Positions 1-9,973 of a stretch of 64,000 nucleotides of DNA are shown one piece after another (position 1 is the first letter of the stretch; the number at the start of each line of letters is the position of its first letter). This stretch comes from Anammoximicrobium sp964645045. GTDB lineage: Bacteria > Planctomycetota > Planctomycetia > Pirellulales > Pirellulaceae. The notes beneath the pieces were generated by a model, which saw only the letters and a list, made by a program, of their open reading frames with translations, was not told the DNA's origin and did no database searches. The stretch lies in the NCBI GenBank assembly GCA_964645045.1, contig CAZXYZ010000016.1:1-64000 (forward strand), given 5' to 3'. A program made the translations under genes and the position numbers.

Positions 1-3000
1 ATTCGCGTCTCTTAAACATCCTGAAAGGAAGGACTTAAGATGCGGTTGCCCTGGATCCCGGGAGAGGCCTGGGCCCGTCGCGCCGAATGCTGAGATGCGG
101 ATTGCCGGTGCAGCCCTCTTGAAGTCAAGGAGGTCGAGCTTCTGGCGGTTCATGCCGACCGTGATCGCGCGGACCGTGATGGGGAACTGGATGACTTTGT
201 CACCGCCCTCAGAAACCCACTGGTCATTGGACGGTCCCGGACTGTGATCGTTGACGAGCCCGGTCTTTCTCAACGGCTGGTAGACGACGCCCCAGCCATC
301 GAAATTAACGCACAGGTTGCCGGGCCAGTCCATGATGTCGCAGGCCCAACTGCGGCCCGTCGATAGATTCTTGAACACTTCACCGCGAGCGTCCTGGATC
401 TCGAAACGGATCTGGCCCCAGTTGGAGTTGCCTTTCACGCGGGCCCAGATGATCTCCGGTTGACCGGGCAGCGGGATCGGCTCCTGGAAGCGAACCGTGG
501 TGTATTCGGTGATGTACTTGCTCTGGTACTTGTCGTTCGCGCCGAGTACGACCTCCAGACATTTACCGACCTCGTCGTCCACGGCACTCGTCACCGTGAA
601 GTCGGCCGGTTTCAGGATGGGCAGAAAATTTGTGTGGGTGGATTCGATCGTTGGATCCGGCCGAACTTCGACCTGATCGGCCGATTCGATCTTGACCTCG
701 TATCCGGAGCTCGCGATCGCCTCGGCCTTGGGGAAGGACCGCCGGGCGATCTTCACTGACGTCAACGGCCGATCGGTCACGAGGTACACGGGCGAAGTTC
801 CGGACGCGACCGGGAACGATTGGCCGGTGATCGCGGCCGTACTGCCATACATCGTGGTCAGCTCGCCCCGGCCGGTCGGGCAGACGACGTCGAGCACCAC
901 ATCGCCGCGTGCGGCCCAGAACGCCGTGACCGATTTGCCGTCGAGACGTTGGAATTCGATCGCGTAAACAGTCGTGGACCCGGCGTCCAGTTGGCGGCTG
1001 AACTTGACACCGTCAAGAACGCTGGTCAAGACCGCGTAGGCGACGTAAGCCCGTTTCGGATACGCATAGGGTCCGCGAGTGAGGATGCCGGAGCCGCCCC
1101 ACAGGCCGTTGTAGTAACCCGTCGAGCAATCGAAGAAGATGCCGGGGCTGATGAGGAAGAAGTCATTGGCAAGGCTGATGAGCACATCGCGAACATACCA
1201 TTCCGCCTGCTGCTGTTCGCCCAGATCGCGTTCACAGCGGTAGGTGAATTCCCAGGTCCCGTTGGCGCGTACTTCCCGTTTGGCCAGCATGCTGGCAATC
1301 TCGGTCGACACCACGAGTCCCTGCAGGCCGACCTCCTGGAGTTTCTCCGGCACGATACACTGCGCGGGCGTCTCGATGCCGAGGTAATCGTAATACTTGA
1401 GATCCGCTCCTCCGCGGAGCGGCAGCGTCGCCGCGCCGATGGACGCCGACGTATTACCGATCTGGATCTTCAGTTGCGGAAACTTGCGGATGATCTTGCC
1501 GCAGGCGTTCACGTAAGCGGCACTCAGTTTCGCGCGTTTCAGCGTGGTCTCATCATTCGGCACGGGCAAGTTGAGCAACTCTTCCGGAATCCCGTAGCCG
1601 GGCGCCGACTCGTGCCAGATCAGGCAGTGGTCGGCGCGAGGGTTGTTCTTGATCAGGTCGGCAAGCTTGCGGGTGAGCGCCTCGTCGCCTGAGACGGTGA
1701 TCTTCTTTTTCGGATCGTTCGGATCGGCCACCTGCTGCGACTTGAATTCACCTGTGGCGGCATCGAAGTCCCGGAGGCCGCCCGGGAACATCAGGTTGAG
1801 ATCGTTGGTAATGTTGTACTTTGCCTCGGCTTCGGGCGTGAGTTTGACCCAGGACGCCTTGCGGATGCCGGCCTTGCGCAGCAGGGTGCCGCCGTGGTCG
1901 AGGTCGCCGACGCTGCCGTGGGAGTTGGCGAACCACCAGGTCGCGTAGGGTGATCGGTACTTGTCGACTTTACGCGTGTCCTTGGGCACGACGGCAAAGC
2001 GGGCCTGGTGCGTGAGCAGGGTTTTGCCCGCGGCGTCATGGAGCGCGATGGCCAAGTCGTAGAACCCCGGATCCGCCGTGAGCGGAATCACGATCTCCGC
2101 CGTCTCGCCGGCCTTGGCGAAGGAATAGACGCGCGAGCCATGGAAAAGCTTTTTGCTGTCGATGCCCGCGGCCTTCCAAGTCACCGAGCCCTTGGCGGCC
2201 GCGACGGCCGTCAGCGCAACCACGGTGCTCTTGTTGGGCTCGTCGGCGGTAAACACGTTGGAATACGCAACCGGCTGCATGTCCATGGCGACCGGCGATT
2301 TCTCCAGGGTCACCGCGAAGATGTTGAAGGCGCTGTCCGAGAACGGATCGGGCACCATGTCCCGATTGAGCTGCTGGAAATTCTCCCACTTCTTCCCGAT
2401 GAACTCGAAATCCACGTAGTCGCGCCGCGCCAGAATATCGAGCACAGCGCCGGCGTTAAGCGGAATCGTCACGAAGTACAACGGCACCTGCTTGCCACGC
2501 AGCGTCACCTCGCCGACCTGTCTGAAGCTCTCGGGCACCTTGCCATTCTCCACGGCGATATCCGTGTCCCCGAGCATGTTGCCGCCGCTGCCGTTGTTGA
2601 TGTAAGAGCCGAGGCGAGTTGTCAGGCAGGCGTCTTTGGCGGGCGACGGGTCGAGGGCACACAGGACGTGTGCCTTGATGTACGGAGCGGCCGGCAGGCG
2701 GAAGTGGATGGCGCTCGGGAATCCGTCCAGCGGACTTCGCGCCAGGTACTCATCAACTTCGAGGGCCCAGTTGCCCTTCCCCTGCTTGCAGATCCCCACG
2801 TCGGCCGAATCGATGCCGTCAACCACGTTCAGTGGGACGCCCTGGACTGTCTGCAAACCAGGTTTGAGGCTGATTCTGGAATCAACGAACGTTTTGGCCC
2901 GCGGATTGGCTGCGAGGTCGAGCACGGTGTATTTCGGGTCGAAATCCGCCGGTGGATTCACTTGGCAGGTGGACTTGGCCGGGAACCTCACTGCCACGCG

Positions 3001-4164
3001 GCTGAGTTTGGCCAGAGCCGCTTTTTCCTGCCCGGTGTGCGATCCGCTCGGCGTGAGCGACTTGCTCAGGTTTTTGACATACGAACCATCGACGTAGACT
3101 TCGAGCTGGCCATCGGCGAGTGGGCGAAAGGCGAGGTCGAGCACATGCTCCGACGCTTTTGGCAGTTTCTGCCAGTCGCGCACGATGTCCAGATACGCCG
3201 CCTCGCAGTCGTAGCTGGAGCAGTAGCGTTTCACCCAGGGCCGCACATACTGCCGCGCAAACCGGCCAATGTCGATGATCGCGTCCGTAAACTCGAACTT
3301 CTCGCCCTTCTTCAGGCCGCCCACCGGCGCCAGCAACGTGTCGGAATAGCTGGCTGCCGCAATCTTCCAGACATCCTGCTCGCCGTTGCTCCACTGGAGC
3401 GTGACCTCCGGCGCGCCGGCCGGTGTCAGTTTCAGGCGGATGCCGAACTTGTGGCCGACTGGCCCGGGGTTGATATCGACGATCGTACCGGCCTCGACCG
3501 CGCGCGAGCCGCCAGACTTGCGGTGCAGGCTCTTCAGGGCGGCGAAATGTCTCTCCACGGGAAATGCCTTCAGCGGGACCGGATCGGAAAGCACGATATT
3601 CGAGAAGGCAAATTCGACGCCGGCGAATGCCTTGAAGTTGAAACCGGCGAGCTTGTTCGGGAACGGGATCTCGCAGAGCTTTTTGAACGCGCGGGTTTCG
3701 GTGACGTAAACGGCGATCTTCGCACCTTCCGCCTTGAGGTACGCCTCCTCGAACTGCAAGCTGCCCAGCGGCGAGGAGAACTTGACGTTCGCCACGCCTT
3801 CCTTGGAGAAGTCGATGTTCGTCGTTCTGCCAGAGGCGTCGGTCAACACGAGCGAGAAGATGCCAGGCGTGTTGTTCAAGAACGCAAAGCGGAAATTCAG
3901 GTCGAATTTCGCCAGACCGGGCGCTGGGACGGAATCCCTGTACACCAGGCCGTTTCTCTCCGCCCGGACGCAGAGCTTGGCGCCATACGCCCAGTCCCAG
4001 ATCGGCTCGTTGTCCACGCTCATGCCGTTGTCTTCAACAACCCCCGGAGCCTTGTCGCAATAGTTGCGAAAGTTCTCCTCGAAGTAGGTCCTTTGGGCGA
4101 ACGCCGGCAGGGCCGAGCACAGAATCACTGCGGCACAGAAGCTTGTTCTTGTCTTGTTGATCAT
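1..4164 (-). CDS. Large secreted protein, carbohydrate-active-like, C-terminus outside window
   Basis: The minus-strand frame is open from an ATG at 4164 to the left edge, about 1388 codons, so the C-terminus is missing. It starts with a clear signal peptide (MINKTRTSF, hydrophobic core, ALPAFAQ cleavage region). The N-terminal half looks like beta-sandwich modules. Around residues 700-1000 there is a segment with WHESAPGYG and a stretch of hydrophobic strand/helix alternation that resembles a TIM-barrel glycosidase, followed by more sandwich-like sequence. No family can be named from reading alone. Its neighbours are secreted glycan-active genes, which supports an extracytoplasmic carbohydrate role (inference). 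The long plus-strand frame opposite it (2008-4341) is an antisense shadow. Confidence 0.75.
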   Translation of the reverse strand, partial: MINKTRTSFCAAVILCSALPAFAQRTYFEENFRNYCDKAPGVVEDNGMSVDNEPIWDWAYGAKLCVRAERNGLVYRDSVPAPGLAKFDLNFRFAFLNNTPGIFSLVLTDASGRTTNIDFSKEGVANVKFSSPLGSLQFEEAYLKAEGAKIAVYVTETRAFKKLCEIPFPNKLAGFNFKAFAGVEFAFSNIVLSDPVPLKAFPVERHFAALKSLHRKSGGSRAVEAGTIVDINPGPVGHKFGIRLKLTPAGAPEVTLQWSNGEQDVWKIAAASYSDTLLAPVGGLKKGEKFEFTDAIIDIGRFARQYVRPWVKRYCSSYDCEAAYLDIVRDWQKLPKASEHVLDLAFRPLADGQLEVYVDGSYVKNLSKSLTPSGSHTGQEKAALAKLSRVAVRFPAKSTCQVNPPADFDPKYTVLDLAANPRAKTFVDSRISLKPGLQTVQGVPLNVVDGIDSADVGICKQGKGNWALEVDEYLARSPLDGFPSAIHFRLPAAPYIKAHVLCALDPSPAKDACLTTRLGSYINNGSGGNMLGDTDIAVENGKVPESFRQVGEVTLRGKQVPLYFVTIPLNAGAVLDILARRDYVDFEFIGKKWENFQQLNRDMVPDPFSDSAFNIFAVTLEKSPVAMDMQPVAYSNVFTADEPNKSTVVALTAVAAAKGSVTWKAAGIDSKKLFHGSRVYSFAKAGETAEIVIPLTADPGFYDLAIALHDAAGKTLLTHQARFAVVPKDTRKVDKYRSPYATWWFANSHGSVGDLDHGGTLLRKAGIRKASWVKLTPEAEAKYNITNDLNLMFPGGLRDFDAATGEFKSQQVADPNDPKKKITVSGDEALTRKLADLIKNNPRADHCLIWHESAPGYGIPEELLNLPVPNDETTLKRAKLSAAYVNACGKIIRKFPQLKIQIGNTSASIGAATLPLRGGADLKYYDYLGIETPAQCIVPEKLQEVGLQGLVVSTEIASMLAKREVRANGTWEFTYRCERDLGEQQQAEWYVRDVLISLANDFFLISPGIFFDCSTGYYNGLWGGSGILTRGPYAYPKRAYVAYAVLTSVLDGVKFSRQLDAGSTTVYAIEFQRLDGKSVTAFWAARGDVVLDVVCPTGRGELTTMYGSTAAITGQSFPVASGTSPVYLVTDRPLTSVKIARRSFPKAEAIASSGYEVKIESADQVEVRPDPTIESTHTNFLPILKPADFTVTSAVDDEVGKCLEVVLGANDKYQSKYITEYTTVRFQEPIPLPGQPEIIWARVKGNSNWGQIRFEIQDARGEVFKNLSTGRSWACDIMDWPGNLCVNFDGWGVVYQPLRKTGLVNDHSPGPSNDQWVSEGGDKVIQFPITVRAITVGMNRQKLDLLDFKRAAPAIRISAFGATGPGLSRDPGQPHLKSFLSGCLRDAN

Positions 4165-4274
4165 GCTCTTTCTCGCGAACATGCCCTCTTTGCTGGCCGA
4201 CCCGTTGGGCCACCCCAGGAGCACCGGGCCTTTGCCGATTCGGGCGGGGAGAGGAACTGCACGGGCGGTAGACA

Positions 4275-5576
4275 TCAATCGCAGCCGCCGAAGAATCCGT
4301 CGTCGATCCAGATCGGTTTGTACCCGTGTTCCGTCACGTGACGCAACGCGGTATCCCAACGTTCGAAAATATCCGATTTGAAATTGCGATAGAACGGCCA
4401 CCAGTACTGTTCGTGGCCCGCGATATTGATCAGCAGGTTCTGCTTCGGGTTGTCGAGCTTACGATGATGGAGCCATTCGGTCTGCGTCGTCGGAATCCAC
4501 TCACAGGTCGTCGGCATGACCCCGTTGTAAAAAATAATGCCGGACTCGGGGTCCATCCAGCCCTGATGTTCCCGAAGGTAGGCCGTAATCTGGTTCGGGA
4601 GCATGAAATCGCAGTATTTGTCCCCCGTTCCGGGATGCTTGCTCCCGCCGGTCGGAAGCATCTTGACCCCGCGATCGGCCAAGACCTGATAGGAATCGGC
4701 GCGAACCATGGCGAAGTGGATTTGCAGCCCCGCCGTATAGGCTTTGCCCGCGATCCGTTTGAGTTGCGTCGCGGTCAGATCGAAGTCGGCTGCGAGTTTT
4801 TCCGGCGTCGCGTTGCGGTACGGTTCGCCGGGGAACTCGTTTTCCGAGTGGAAAGCCAGCCGGAGCCAATCGGCATTGTCCTCGAATTCCGGCCTGTACT
4901 TTTCCGGAAACATCGACAGGGTAAAGTCGCGTTCCGGCGTCGAGTTGAAGCAGTTCAGGACGATCTTGGTTTGATAGCGTTTGTACAGTTCGCGGAGTTT
5001 CGCGAAATAGAAGCATTCGAAAATGCTCTTGGACTGTTTCTGCAGAATATCTCGGAAGCAAAAGCTGTGGTCGTCGATATAGCAACGATAACGCTTGTAC
5101 GCGTTCTTCGCCCACAGAACGCGACAGGTGAATTCGACCGGCTTCCCGTTCTTTGTGCCGCGCGCTTTGAGAATGGACATACGGTCCTTGAGCAGTGCGG
5201 AACCCATGAGTGCGCCGGAGATAGGTTCCATCGGAATGACGGTACCTTCGGGATCGAAGACCTGAAGATTCCCGACGTCACCGGGCCGGACGACGACGTG
5301 AATCCGCAGCCGTTTGACTCCGTCGCCTCCCGTCTCCGTGCCAAGAATCGGATAGCCGGTTCCTTCCTGAAGCACACCGCCGTCGAATGGATACTCGAAG
5401 TGGAAGACCGGTTTCTCCTTGAAGTAAAATTGGTCGTAATACAGCATGCGGGGATCGTCGCTCGGAGCGGGCGGGGCGGGGGCCGTGGGCTTGTCCGCGG
5501 CCGCCAGGGGTGCAACGGAAACGGCTGCGGCGGCAAGCGCGGAACTCCGAAGAAAACGGCGTCGTGATGTACTCAC
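4275..5576 (-). CDS. Tat-exported protein of unknown function, polysaccharide-deacetylase-like
   Basis: The 433-residue protein begins with a twin-arginine signal (MSTSRRRFLRSS, then an Ala-rich hydrophobic stretch), so it is probably exported folded. The mature part has a beta-rich N-terminal domain to about residue 190. A C-terminal domain follows with segments such as AFHSENEFPGEPY, HFAMVRADSY and a final WIDDGFFGG. Regular strand-helix pattern with conserved His, Glu and Asp at strand ends suggests a NodB-like or TIM-barrel hydrolase fold, but no catalytic motif is certain. It lies 111 bp upstream of the large secreted gene on the same strand and may be co-transcribed with it. Confidence 0.8.
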   Translation of the reverse strand: MSTSRRRFLRSSALAAAAVSVAPLAAADKPTAPAPPAPSDDPRMLYYDQFYFKEKPVFHFEYPFDGGVLQEGTGYPILGTETGGDGVKRLRIHVVVRPGDVGNLQVFDPEGTVIPMEPISGALMGSALLKDRMSILKARGTKNGKPVEFTCRVLWAKNAYKRYRCYIDDHSFCFRDILQKQSKSIFECFYFAKLRELYKRYQTKIVLNCFNSTPERDFTLSMFPEKYRPEFEDNADWLRLAFHSENEFPGEPYRNATPEKLAADFDLTATQLKRIAGKAYTAGLQIHFAMVRADSYQVLADRGVKMLPTGGSKHPGTGDKYCDFMLPNQITAYLREHQGWMDPESGIIFYNGVMPTTCEWIPTTQTEWLHHRKLDNPKQNLLINIAGHEQYWWPFYRNFKSDIFERWDTALRHVTEHGYKPIWIDDGFFGGCD

Positions 5577-5923
5577 AAGAATACTCCTTGATACAAGAGG
5601 CCGGAGAGCTATCGCAAGCTGGAAGCTTACGCCACTTTCTCAAACGCTGCTAAGCTACGTCGGCTCAACACGCTCATGCGAAATCCCTTGTGATTGTTGA
5701 CGGGGTTCCCGGGGTCTTGTCGGTGCTACCGGGCCCCAAGGCGGTCGCCTGACGAAACTCAGTCTCGGAGCCGGACTAGGCATTGTCAAGCGGATGAGTT
5801 TTCCGACGCGAGTTGATTTTGCCGGCGCGTTTGCTCTAATCCAGATTGTCGCCGGCGTCTGGGAGTTAACGAACCATGAAACGCCGCTGTTCCGTTTGTT
5901 GATCTTCAAGAAGGAGAAAAGCG
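5577..5923. other. Divergent intergenic region with a 27-bp dispersed motif
   Basis: This 347-bp gap separates divergently transcribed genes, so promoters for both should lie here. Positions 5611-5637 are identical over 27 bp to 41787-41813 next to dnaN; the core AAGCTGGAAGCTT is a small palindrome. A Shine-Dalgarno AAGGAGA precedes the ATG at 5924. No gene is apparent in the gap. Confidence 0.6.
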
Positions 5924-7303
5924 ATGACGCGAGTAACGCAAGCGCCGCAGGAATCGTCTCCGGGGGCCTCGCGCCGCCAGTTCTTGCAGTGGGGCACGGC
6001 GGCTGCCGCGGCCTCCAGCTTGGCCAACGTGGCCATTCCGCGGGTCCACGCCGCGGAGGACAACACCATCCGCCTGGCCCTGATCGGGTGCGGCGGGCGA
6101 GGAAGCGGGGCGGTCGGCAACGCCATGAATTCCCCCCACGGGCCGGTCCAGTTGTACGCCATGGCGGACGTGGCCGAAGACCGGCTCTCCCGCGCGCACA
6201 AAGCCCTGGCCGACCGCTTCGGCGACCGGGTGAACGTGCCCCCGGAACGGCAATTCGTCGGCTTCGACGCCTACAAGAAGGCCATCGACTGCCTGGGCCC
6301 CAAGGACGTGGCCATGCTGACCAGCTTTGCCTACGTCCGTCCGCTGCAACTGGAATACGCCGTGCAGAAAGGGGTGAACGTGTTCATGGAGAAATCGTTC
6401 GCGCCCGACGCCCCGAACTTGCGGCGCATGCTGCAAGCCGGCGAGGAGGCCAAGAAGAAGAACCTCAAAATCATGGCTGGCCTGCAGTGCCGCCACAGCG
6501 TGAATCGGCAGGAGCTGATCAAGCGGATCCGCGATGGACAGTTGGGCGAGATCATGCTGGTCCGCGCTTACCGGGTTCATCCTGCCGGGGGAGGACTGGG
6601 CAAGAAGCCGGAAAACATGACGGACCTGATGTGGCAGATCCGCAATTTCACCAGCTTCCAGTGGGTCTCCGGCGGACTGTACGCCGAGATGAACATCCAC
6701 CAGATCGATGAACTCGTTTGGCTCAAGGGCGACTTGCCCGTCGTGGCCCGCGGCATCGGCGGCCGCGCCCGAGACACTCGTGACCGCGGCCAGGAATTCG
6801 ACTCGATCTCGATCGAATGGACCTTCCCCGACGGCACCAAGGCGACCGACGCCGCCCGCTGGCTGGGCGGACATTGCTACCGGGAATTCGCCACGTACGT
6901 GCATGGGACCAAGTGCGCCGCCCAGTTCTCCGGCGACATCCACGCGGGAACGACGCGGATCTACAAGGACCAGCGGTGTGCGAATGACAACATCGTCTGG
7001 GAGGCGCCGCCGGAGCAGTACAACCCCTGGGACGCCGAATGGAACGTGCTGCTGGAGAACATCCGCAAGGACCAGCCGCAGAACGAGGTCGAACGGGCCG
7101 TGCAGTCGAACTTCGCCGACTTGATGGGCCGCGCGGCCGTCCATTCGGGGATGGAAGTTACCTGGGAACAAATGACGACCTCCAACTTCCAGTTCTATCC
7201 GGGCAAGATCGACGATCTGAACTACGATTCCGAACCGCCGGTCAAGCCCGATGCCGACGGCTACTACCCGGTCCCGGTGCCAGGAGTCACCAAGGAGACT
7301 TGA
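5924..7303 (+). CDS. Gfo/Idh/MocA family oxidoreductase, Tat-exported
   Basis: The 459-residue protein is a predicted NAD(P)-dependent sugar oxidoreductase. A Tat signal (SRRQFLQWG, then Ala-rich core and VHA) is followed by a Rossmann segment RLALIGCGGRGSG at about residues 50-62 that binds the dinucleotide. The motif VFMEKSFA at about 155-162 matches the EKP/EKS catalytic-lysine region of the family. The C-terminal half has the usual open-faced beta-sheet domain. Exported members of this family are typical of planctomycetes. The substrate is unknown, but a cyclitol, hexose or glycoside is likely. A good ribosome site (AAGGAGA) supports the start. The 1554-codon minus-strand frame covering 5906-10570 is an antisense shadow. 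Confidence 0.93.
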   Translation: MTRVTQAPQESSPGASRRQFLQWGTAAAAASSLANVAIPRVHAAEDNTIRLALIGCGGRGSGAVGNAMNSPHGPVQLYAMADVAEDRLSRAHKALADRFGDRVNVPPERQFVGFDAYKKAIDCLGPKDVAMLTSFAYVRPLQLEYAVQKGVNVFMEKSFAPDAPNLRRMLQAGEEAKKKNLKIMAGLQCRHSVNRQELIKRIRDGQLGEIMLVRAYRVHPAGGGLGKKPENMTDLMWQIRNFTSFQWVSGGLYAEMNIHQIDELVWLKGDLPVVARGIGGRARDTRDRGQEFDSISIEWTFPDGTKATDAARWLGGHCYREFATYVHGTKCAAQFSGDIHAGTTRIYKDQRCANDNIVWEAPPEQYNPWDAEWNVLLENIRKDQPQNEVERAVQSNFADLMGRAAVHSGMEVTWEQMTTSNFQFYPGKIDDLNYDSEPPVKPDADGYYPVPVPGVTKET

Positions 7304-7546
7304 CGCACCGTGACCCGCAGCGCGGAGCGCAGACGTCTGCTCTGCGCCCCGCTCTGAGTCCCGCTGGCTAACTCCAACCTTGAGAAAGTAGGCGAGGACG
7401 TACGCGATGACCTGGAATACTCTGGACGCGGGAGTGGATCCAGAAGGTCGGCGACACTCCGATTTGAAGACGACCGCAGACGACTGGCCCCAGAACGAAC
7501 CAGCGTCCCCTGTCCCCGCCCTCGACACCCCCCTAGGAGCCCCGCC

Positions 7547-9871
7547 ATGTATCAAGTCGTCGCCTCCGTGGTGACCTTCACCTTCCTCGCTTCCGTTGCC
7601 GCCGGGGAAGACGTCTTCGTCCTGGAAAAGAGCCGCCCAGTGACCATCGTCCTCGCCGACTCGTCGACCGTCGCCGAGCAGACGGCCGCCAAGGAACTCG
7701 ACACCTACTTGAGCAAAATGACCGGCGTGCCATGCGTGACCGTTTCCGAGGCCAAGGCGGCCGGGTGCGCCGTCTACGTCGGCCCGACCGCGCTGGCCAA
7801 ACAGGCGGGCATCGATTGCAGGGAGCTTGACAGGGAGGAATGGATTCTTCGGGCCAGGGACGGAAGCCTGATCGTCGCTGGCGGGCGTCCTCGCGGCACG
7901 CTGTATGGCGTCTATGACCTGCTCGAACGGCTCGGCGTCACTTGGCCCGACGTCGAGTCCGAATGCGTTCCCACGCTTGACCGCCAGGCGATCTCGTGGA
8001 ATGTGAAAGCCAAACCGGCCATCATGAACCGCTGCATCTACAGCGGCATCGGCCTGTCGAACGCCACGCTTCGGTTCCTCGTGCGCAACAAGATGAACGC
8101 CCAGATCTACATCCCCGAAGAGCTGGGCGGTTGCGAGCCCCATGGCTCGCCCGGGGGCTGTCATACGTTCCACGCCTACACCACCAAGGACTGGCCTGAC
8201 GAGTGGTTCGCCCTGCACAAGAACGGCCAGCGTGTGCGGTCGACTTCGGGTTCGGGGCCCTCGCAAATCTGTCTGACCAACCCGGAGGTGCGCAGAGCCG
8301 TCTGCGCGCAACTTCGCGCGTTCATCCAGCGCGATCGTGAGCGGGCCGCCGGCCCGGCCCTTTATCCGCGGATCTACGACATCAGCCACAACGACTGCCA
8401 CGGCGAATGCCAGTGCCCGGGCTGTCTGGCCGTGCTCGAGCGCGAGGGCGCGTACAGCGGCGTTCTCCTGGACTTCATCAACTTTGTCGCGGCGGACATC
8501 GCCCGGGACTACCCCGACATCTACGTCCAGACGTTCGCCTACACCTTCACGCTCGATGCGCCCAAGCATATCAAGCCGGCCGGCAACGTGCTCATCCGCG
8601 TCTGCAAACTGGGCTGCGAGTTCTCTCCATCCGGCAAGGCCGACACGCAATTCCCCGTCAGCCATCCGCGCAACCAGGACTACCACGACAACTTCGTCCG
8701 CTGGGCGGAGATCTCCCCGAACCTGGCCGTCTGGGATTACTGGATACTCTACACCAAGCCCTATCATCCGCCGTACCTCAACGCGCGCCATCTCCAGGAG
8801 GACCTGCGATTCTACCGCGACCACCACGTCAAAACGCTGTTCGTCGAGTGCGAGGCTCCAGACGTGACCAGCTTTTTTCCCTTCAAAGTCTGGTTCGGGC
8901 TGAAGATGATGCAGGATCCCGACCAGTCTTACGACCAACTGGCGGAGCGTTTCTGCAAGGCTCTCTACGGGCCTGCCGCTGCGCCGATGCTCAAATTCAT
9001 CAACTACCTCCAGGACCGCGAAAAGGCCGCTGACGCAGCCCTCGCGCTCACCACGCCCAACGCCCTGGCTTATCTTGACTTCGATTTCTTCGCCACCGTT
9101 AACGGCCTGCTCGACGAAGCCGAACGTCTGGCCGCCAGCGACCCGGTGCTGCTCAAGAACATCGGCCGCGAGCGAGTCTCGGTCGATGCGGCCCTGCTCA
9201 ATCTCCACCGTCGCTACAAGGACAAGCTCCCGGCCGGCGGCAATCCGCCCGCCGACCTCCTGACGCTTTTCGGCCGCTACGAGAAAAACACCCTCCTGCA
9301 AGCGGAGATCTTCTACAACTCCGCGGCCTATCCCCGCAACGGCGCGAAGTTCGCCGAGGTCAAGCTCCGAATCGAAACCGACAAGTTGCGATTCAGCGGC
9401 AATGCACTGCAACTTCCCGCCGAGTTCCAGGGCAAGGAAGTCATCGATATCAACTGGGCCAACTTCCGCGGCGGCATCCAGGTCGTCGACGACCCCGACG
9501 GCCTGGGCGGCAAGGCCGGCATCCTGCCTGAGGGCAAAGGCCCCGAGTACCACGCCCGCCCTTTCAACCTCGGCGTCTACAACCGCGCCCAAAAGAAAAC
9601 CCTCGTCAACCGCACGGTCCCGCAGGCCGAGATTCCCCAGGACGGCAAGTTCCACCTCTATCCTCTCGGCAAATTCGCGATCGAACCGACCACGATCCTC
9701 TGGGTGCATTGGACCTGGCTGCTGAGCATCGGCATCGACTCCGCCTACCTCCCCGAAGCCGACAACCAGTGGAACGTCTACGCCTCCATCAAGCTCGTCG
9801 GCAGTCCGTACCAGAAAGACTCCCCAGCCAAGCCCCAGGTCCTCGTGGACCGCGTCCTGCTGGTGCGATAA
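7547..9871 (+). CDS. DUF4838 domain secreted protein (alpha-glucuronidase-like)
   Basis: The 774-residue protein has a short signal peptide (MYQVVASVVTFTFLASVAAGE). Residues 30-140 form an alpha/beta domain with AAKELDTYLSKMTGV and GGRPRGTLYGVYDLLERLGV, which matches the N-terminal accessory domain shared by GH67 alpha-glucuronidases, GH20 and GH84 enzymes. A DUF4838 TIM-barrel-like region follows with the HNDCHGECQCPGC segment at about 282-294. The C-terminal 170 residues look like a beta-sandwich. A role in removing uronic acid or amino-sugar substituents is inferred. The GH10 xylanase lies directly downstream, consistent with glucuronoxylan turnover. It is preceded by CTAGGAGC as ribosome site. 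Confidence 0.9.
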   Translation: MYQVVASVVTFTFLASVAAGEDVFVLEKSRPVTIVLADSSTVAEQTAAKELDTYLSKMTGVPCVTVSEAKAAGCAVYVGPTALAKQAGIDCRELDREEWILRARDGSLIVAGGRPRGTLYGVYDLLERLGVTWPDVESECVPTLDRQAISWNVKAKPAIMNRCIYSGIGLSNATLRFLVRNKMNAQIYIPEELGGCEPHGSPGGCHTFHAYTTKDWPDEWFALHKNGQRVRSTSGSGPSQICLTNPEVRRAVCAQLRAFIQRDRERAAGPALYPRIYDISHNDCHGECQCPGCLAVLEREGAYSGVLLDFINFVAADIARDYPDIYVQTFAYTFTLDAPKHIKPAGNVLIRVCKLGCEFSPSGKADTQFPVSHPRNQDYHDNFVRWAEISPNLAVWDYWILYTKPYHPPYLNARHLQEDLRFYRDHHVKTLFVECEAPDVTSFFPFKVWFGLKMMQDPDQSYDQLAERFCKALYGPAAAPMLKFINYLQDREKAADAALALTTPNALAYLDFDFFATVNGLLDEAERLAASDPVLLKNIGRERVSVDAALLNLHRRYKDKLPAGGNPPADLLTLFGRYEKNTLLQAEIFYNSAAYPRNGAKFAEVKLRIETDKLRFSGNALQLPAEFQGKEVIDINWANFRGGIQVVDDPDGLGGKAGILPEGKGPEYHARPFNLGVYNRAQKKTLVNRTVPQAEIPQDGKFHLYPLGKFAIEPTTILWVHWTWLLSIGIDSAYLPEADNQWNVYASIKLVGSPYQKDSPAKPQVLVDRVLLVR

Positions 9872-9973
9872 GATCCGAGGCGCCATACTGATTTGTTGAC
9901 GCGCGAGCGTGGTTCTGGCAGGGTGCGTCCATGGCACGATTCGCACGCGGTCATTCCCGGAAAAGGAAAGCTG

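Noticed and set aside
2008..5567. Two long plus-strand frames (777 and 413 codons)
   Set aside because: They mirror the minus-strand secreted genes, which have signal peptides and sensible sequence.
5690..5860. Several TTGTC words in the intergenic gap as a possible left transposon end
   Set aside because: No regular 22-bp spacing, no GACAATA core and no matching target duplication.
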